From: Anaeromyxobacter dehalogenans 2CP-1
GTDB lineage: Bacteria > Myxococcota > Myxococcia > Myxococcales > Anaeromyxobacteraceae
DNA: 64,000 bases
NCBI RefSeq assembly: GCF_000022145.1
Contig: NC_011891.1
Location: 2,306,001-2,370,000, forward strand
Direction: 5' to 3'
Positions 62,754 through 64,000 of this stretch are shown here, piece by piece. A program made the position numbers and the translations under genes. Every line of letters starts with the position of its first letter. The first letter of the stretch is position 1. The notes under the pieces are model-generated. The model saw only the letters and a program-made list of their open reading frames with translations, searched no databases and was not told where the DNA came from.

Positions 62754-64000
62754 ATGGACGATCTGCTGGTGATCGGCACGCTGCACACGCTCGACCCCGC
62801 GCGGCCGCGCGCCCGGGCCGCGCTCGTGCGCGACGGTCGGTTCGTGTGCGTGGGCGAGGCGGCCGAGTGCGCCGCGCGCGCGGCCCCGGGTGCGCGCCGC
62901 ATCGAGCTGGGCGGCGGCAGCGCCGTGCCGGGCCTGGTGGACGCGCACGGGCACGTGCTCGGTCTCGCCCGCGCGCGGCGGGAGGTCCGCTGCGAGGGGG
63001 CGGCGAGCGCCGAGGCCTGCGCGGCGCGGGTGGCGGAGCGCGCCCGCGCCACGCCGCCCGGGCGCTGGATCCGGGGCCGCGGCTGGGACCAGAACCGCTG
63101 GCCCGGGGGCGGATTTCCGGACGCGGCGGCCCTCACGCGCGCGGCGCCGGATCACCCCGTGGTGCTGTTCCGCGTGGACGGGCACGCCTGCTGGGTCAAC
63201 GCCGCCGCGCTCGCGGCCGCGGGCATCGGGCCGGCCACGGTGGATCCACCGGGCGGACGCATCCTCCGCGACGCCGCGGGCCGGCCGACCGGCGTGCTGG
63301 TGGACGCCGCCATGGACCTCGTCATCGCGCGGCTGCCGCGGCCCGGCCCGGCGGAGCTGGAGGAGCTGCTGCTCGCCGGGCTGGAGGAGCTGGCGCGGCT
63401 CGGGCTCACCGGCGTGCACGACGCCGGGGTCGAGCCGGACGTCCTCGACGCCTACCGTCGCCTGGCCGAGGCGGGCCGGCTGCCGCTGCGCGTGTACGCC
63501 ATGATCGACGGGCTGGCGCCGCGCCCGGTGCTGGACGCGGAGCTGGCCCGGTGGCGCGGGACGCCGGAGCTGGGCGGCCGGCTCGAGGTGCGGGCGGTGA
63601 AGCTGTTCGCCGACGGCGCGCTGGGCAGCCGCGGCGCGGCGCTGCTCGAGGACTACGCCGACGACCCGGGGAACCGCGGGCTGCTGCTCACCGCGCCCGA
63701 GGAGCTGCGGGCGCGCCTCGACGCCGTGGTCCGGGCCGGCCTGCAGCCCGCGGTGCACGCCATCGGCGACCGGGCCGTGCGCGAGGTCCTCCGCGCGTTC
63801 CGGGGCGCCGGCCCCACGCTCCGGGCGCTGCGCCCGCGCATCGAGCACCTCCAGATCGTCCAGCCGTCGGACCTGCCGCTCCTCGCCGACACCGGCGCGG
63901 TGGCCTCGATGCAGCCCGTCCACGCCACCAGCGACGCGGGCTGGGTGCCGGCGCGGCTGGGGGAGGGGCCGGGGCGCCTCCGCGGCGCCTACGCCTGGCG
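62754..64000 (+). CDS. Amidohydrolase, YtcJ-like, cut by window end
   Basis: At least 415 residues; the frame is still open at the right edge. DLLVIGTLHTLDPARPRARA starts the composite domain. VPGLVDAHGHVLGLARAR holds the HxH metal ligands. RGRGWDQNRWPGG, VVLFRVDGHACWVNAAAL and KLFADGALGSRGAALLEDYA are hallmarks of the YtcJ/Amidohydro_3 family, and PAVHAIGDRAV gives a further His. It is a cytosolic metal-dependent hydrolase of unknown substrate. The ATG at 62754 follows a GGGGG run. An in-frame GTG at 62721, five bases after TACACA, would add 11 residues if the transcript is leaderless. Confidence 0.9.
   Translation, partial: MDDLLVIGTLHTLDPARPRARAALVRDGRFVCVGEAAECAARAAPGARRIELGGGSAVPGLVDAHGHVLGLARARREVRCEGAASAEACAARVAERARATPPGRWIRGRGWDQNRWPGGGFPDAAALTRAAPDHPVVLFRVDGHACWVNAAALAAAGIGPATVDPPGGRILRDAAGRPTGVLVDAAMDLVIARLPRPGPAELEELLLAGLEELARLGLTGVHDAGVEPDVLDAYRRLAEAGRLPLRVYAMIDGLAPRPVLDAELARWRGTPELGGRLEVRAVKLFADGALGSRGAALLEDYADDPGNRGLLLTAPEELRARLDAVVRAGLQPAVHAIGDRAVREVLRAFRGAGPTLRALRPRIEHLQIVQPSDLPLLADTGAVASMQPVHATSDAGWVPARLGEGPGRLRGAYAW

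Overview
The window is a single stretch of very GC-rich chromosome (about 74 % by eye) with tightly packed genes. The gene set fits a myxobacterium, most likely Anaeromyxobacter or a close relative. Pointers are a branched-chain keto acid dehydrogenase locus with its own lipoylation genes, Ser/Thr kinases with regulatory ATPase and cyclase-like domains, c-type cytochrome motifs, an Mla-type lipid transport system and a selenocysteine tRNA. This placement is inferred from gene content, not from a database search. No insertion sequence, prophage, CRISPR array or rRNA was seen.

Layout. 1-7.8 kb: outer-membrane-like protein, methyltransferase, ABC exporter, arginine decarboxylase, DUF1992 protein, dodecin, small exported protein and MsrA. 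7.9-9.1 kb: a triheme cytochrome joined to a beta-barrel-like domain, then selC (tRNA-Sec). 9.2-13.5 kb: HYR-domain exported protein, HAD-family nucleotidase, zinc-ribbon protein and an XRE regulator. 13.7-17.5 kb: M16 peptidase pair, RluA-type pseudouridine synthase and a zinc-ribbon protein. 17.6-22.6 kb: MlaE-MlaF-MlaD, a TlpA-like thioredoxin, YacG and a 2-hydroxyacid dehydrogenase. 22.7-31.1 kb: flippase-like membrane protein, a two-gene micro-operon of tiny proteins, beta-propeller lipoprotein, SGNH hydrolase, PDZ protein, enoyl-CoA hydratase, sensor kinase and tRNA-CAU. 31.3-36.7 kb: split B12-dependent acyl-CoA mutase with a methyltransferase between its subunits, C45 acyltransferase and MoaA.

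36.8-47.0 kb: an HD-GYP response regulator is divergent from a lipoate/branched-chain keto acid dehydrogenase cluster. The cluster holds lipA, E1alpha, E1beta, E2, tatD, tcdA, lpdA (E3) and a LipB-Nudix fusion. It supplies the complex, octanoyl transfer (LipB), sulfur insertion (LipA) and E3. In myxobacteria such a complex makes iso-branched acyl-CoA primers for fatty acids.

47.0-55.9 kb is the most unusual part. Two Ser/Thr kinases, both with degenerate nucleotide-cyclase-like domains, flank an OPT-type transporter. The larger one carries an AAA ATPase and TPR region and is broken by a one-base frameshift at a G7 run. Divergent from it are an exported protein built on 41 tandem five-residue units (Asn-Gly-Ile-Asn-Thr) and, 14 bases on, a small FHA-domain protein. 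56-64 kb: aspartokinase, HutH, a helix-hairpin-helix protein, a zinc-finger/TPR membrane protein, a glycosyltransferase and an amidohydrolase cut by the window end.

A recurrent pattern is a sigma70-like -10 hexamer ending only 5-10 bases before the start codon (lipA, tcdA, moaA, M16 peptidase, yacG, msrA, nucleotidase and others). It suggests that leaderless mRNAs are common here. Several start codons were chosen with this pattern in mind.
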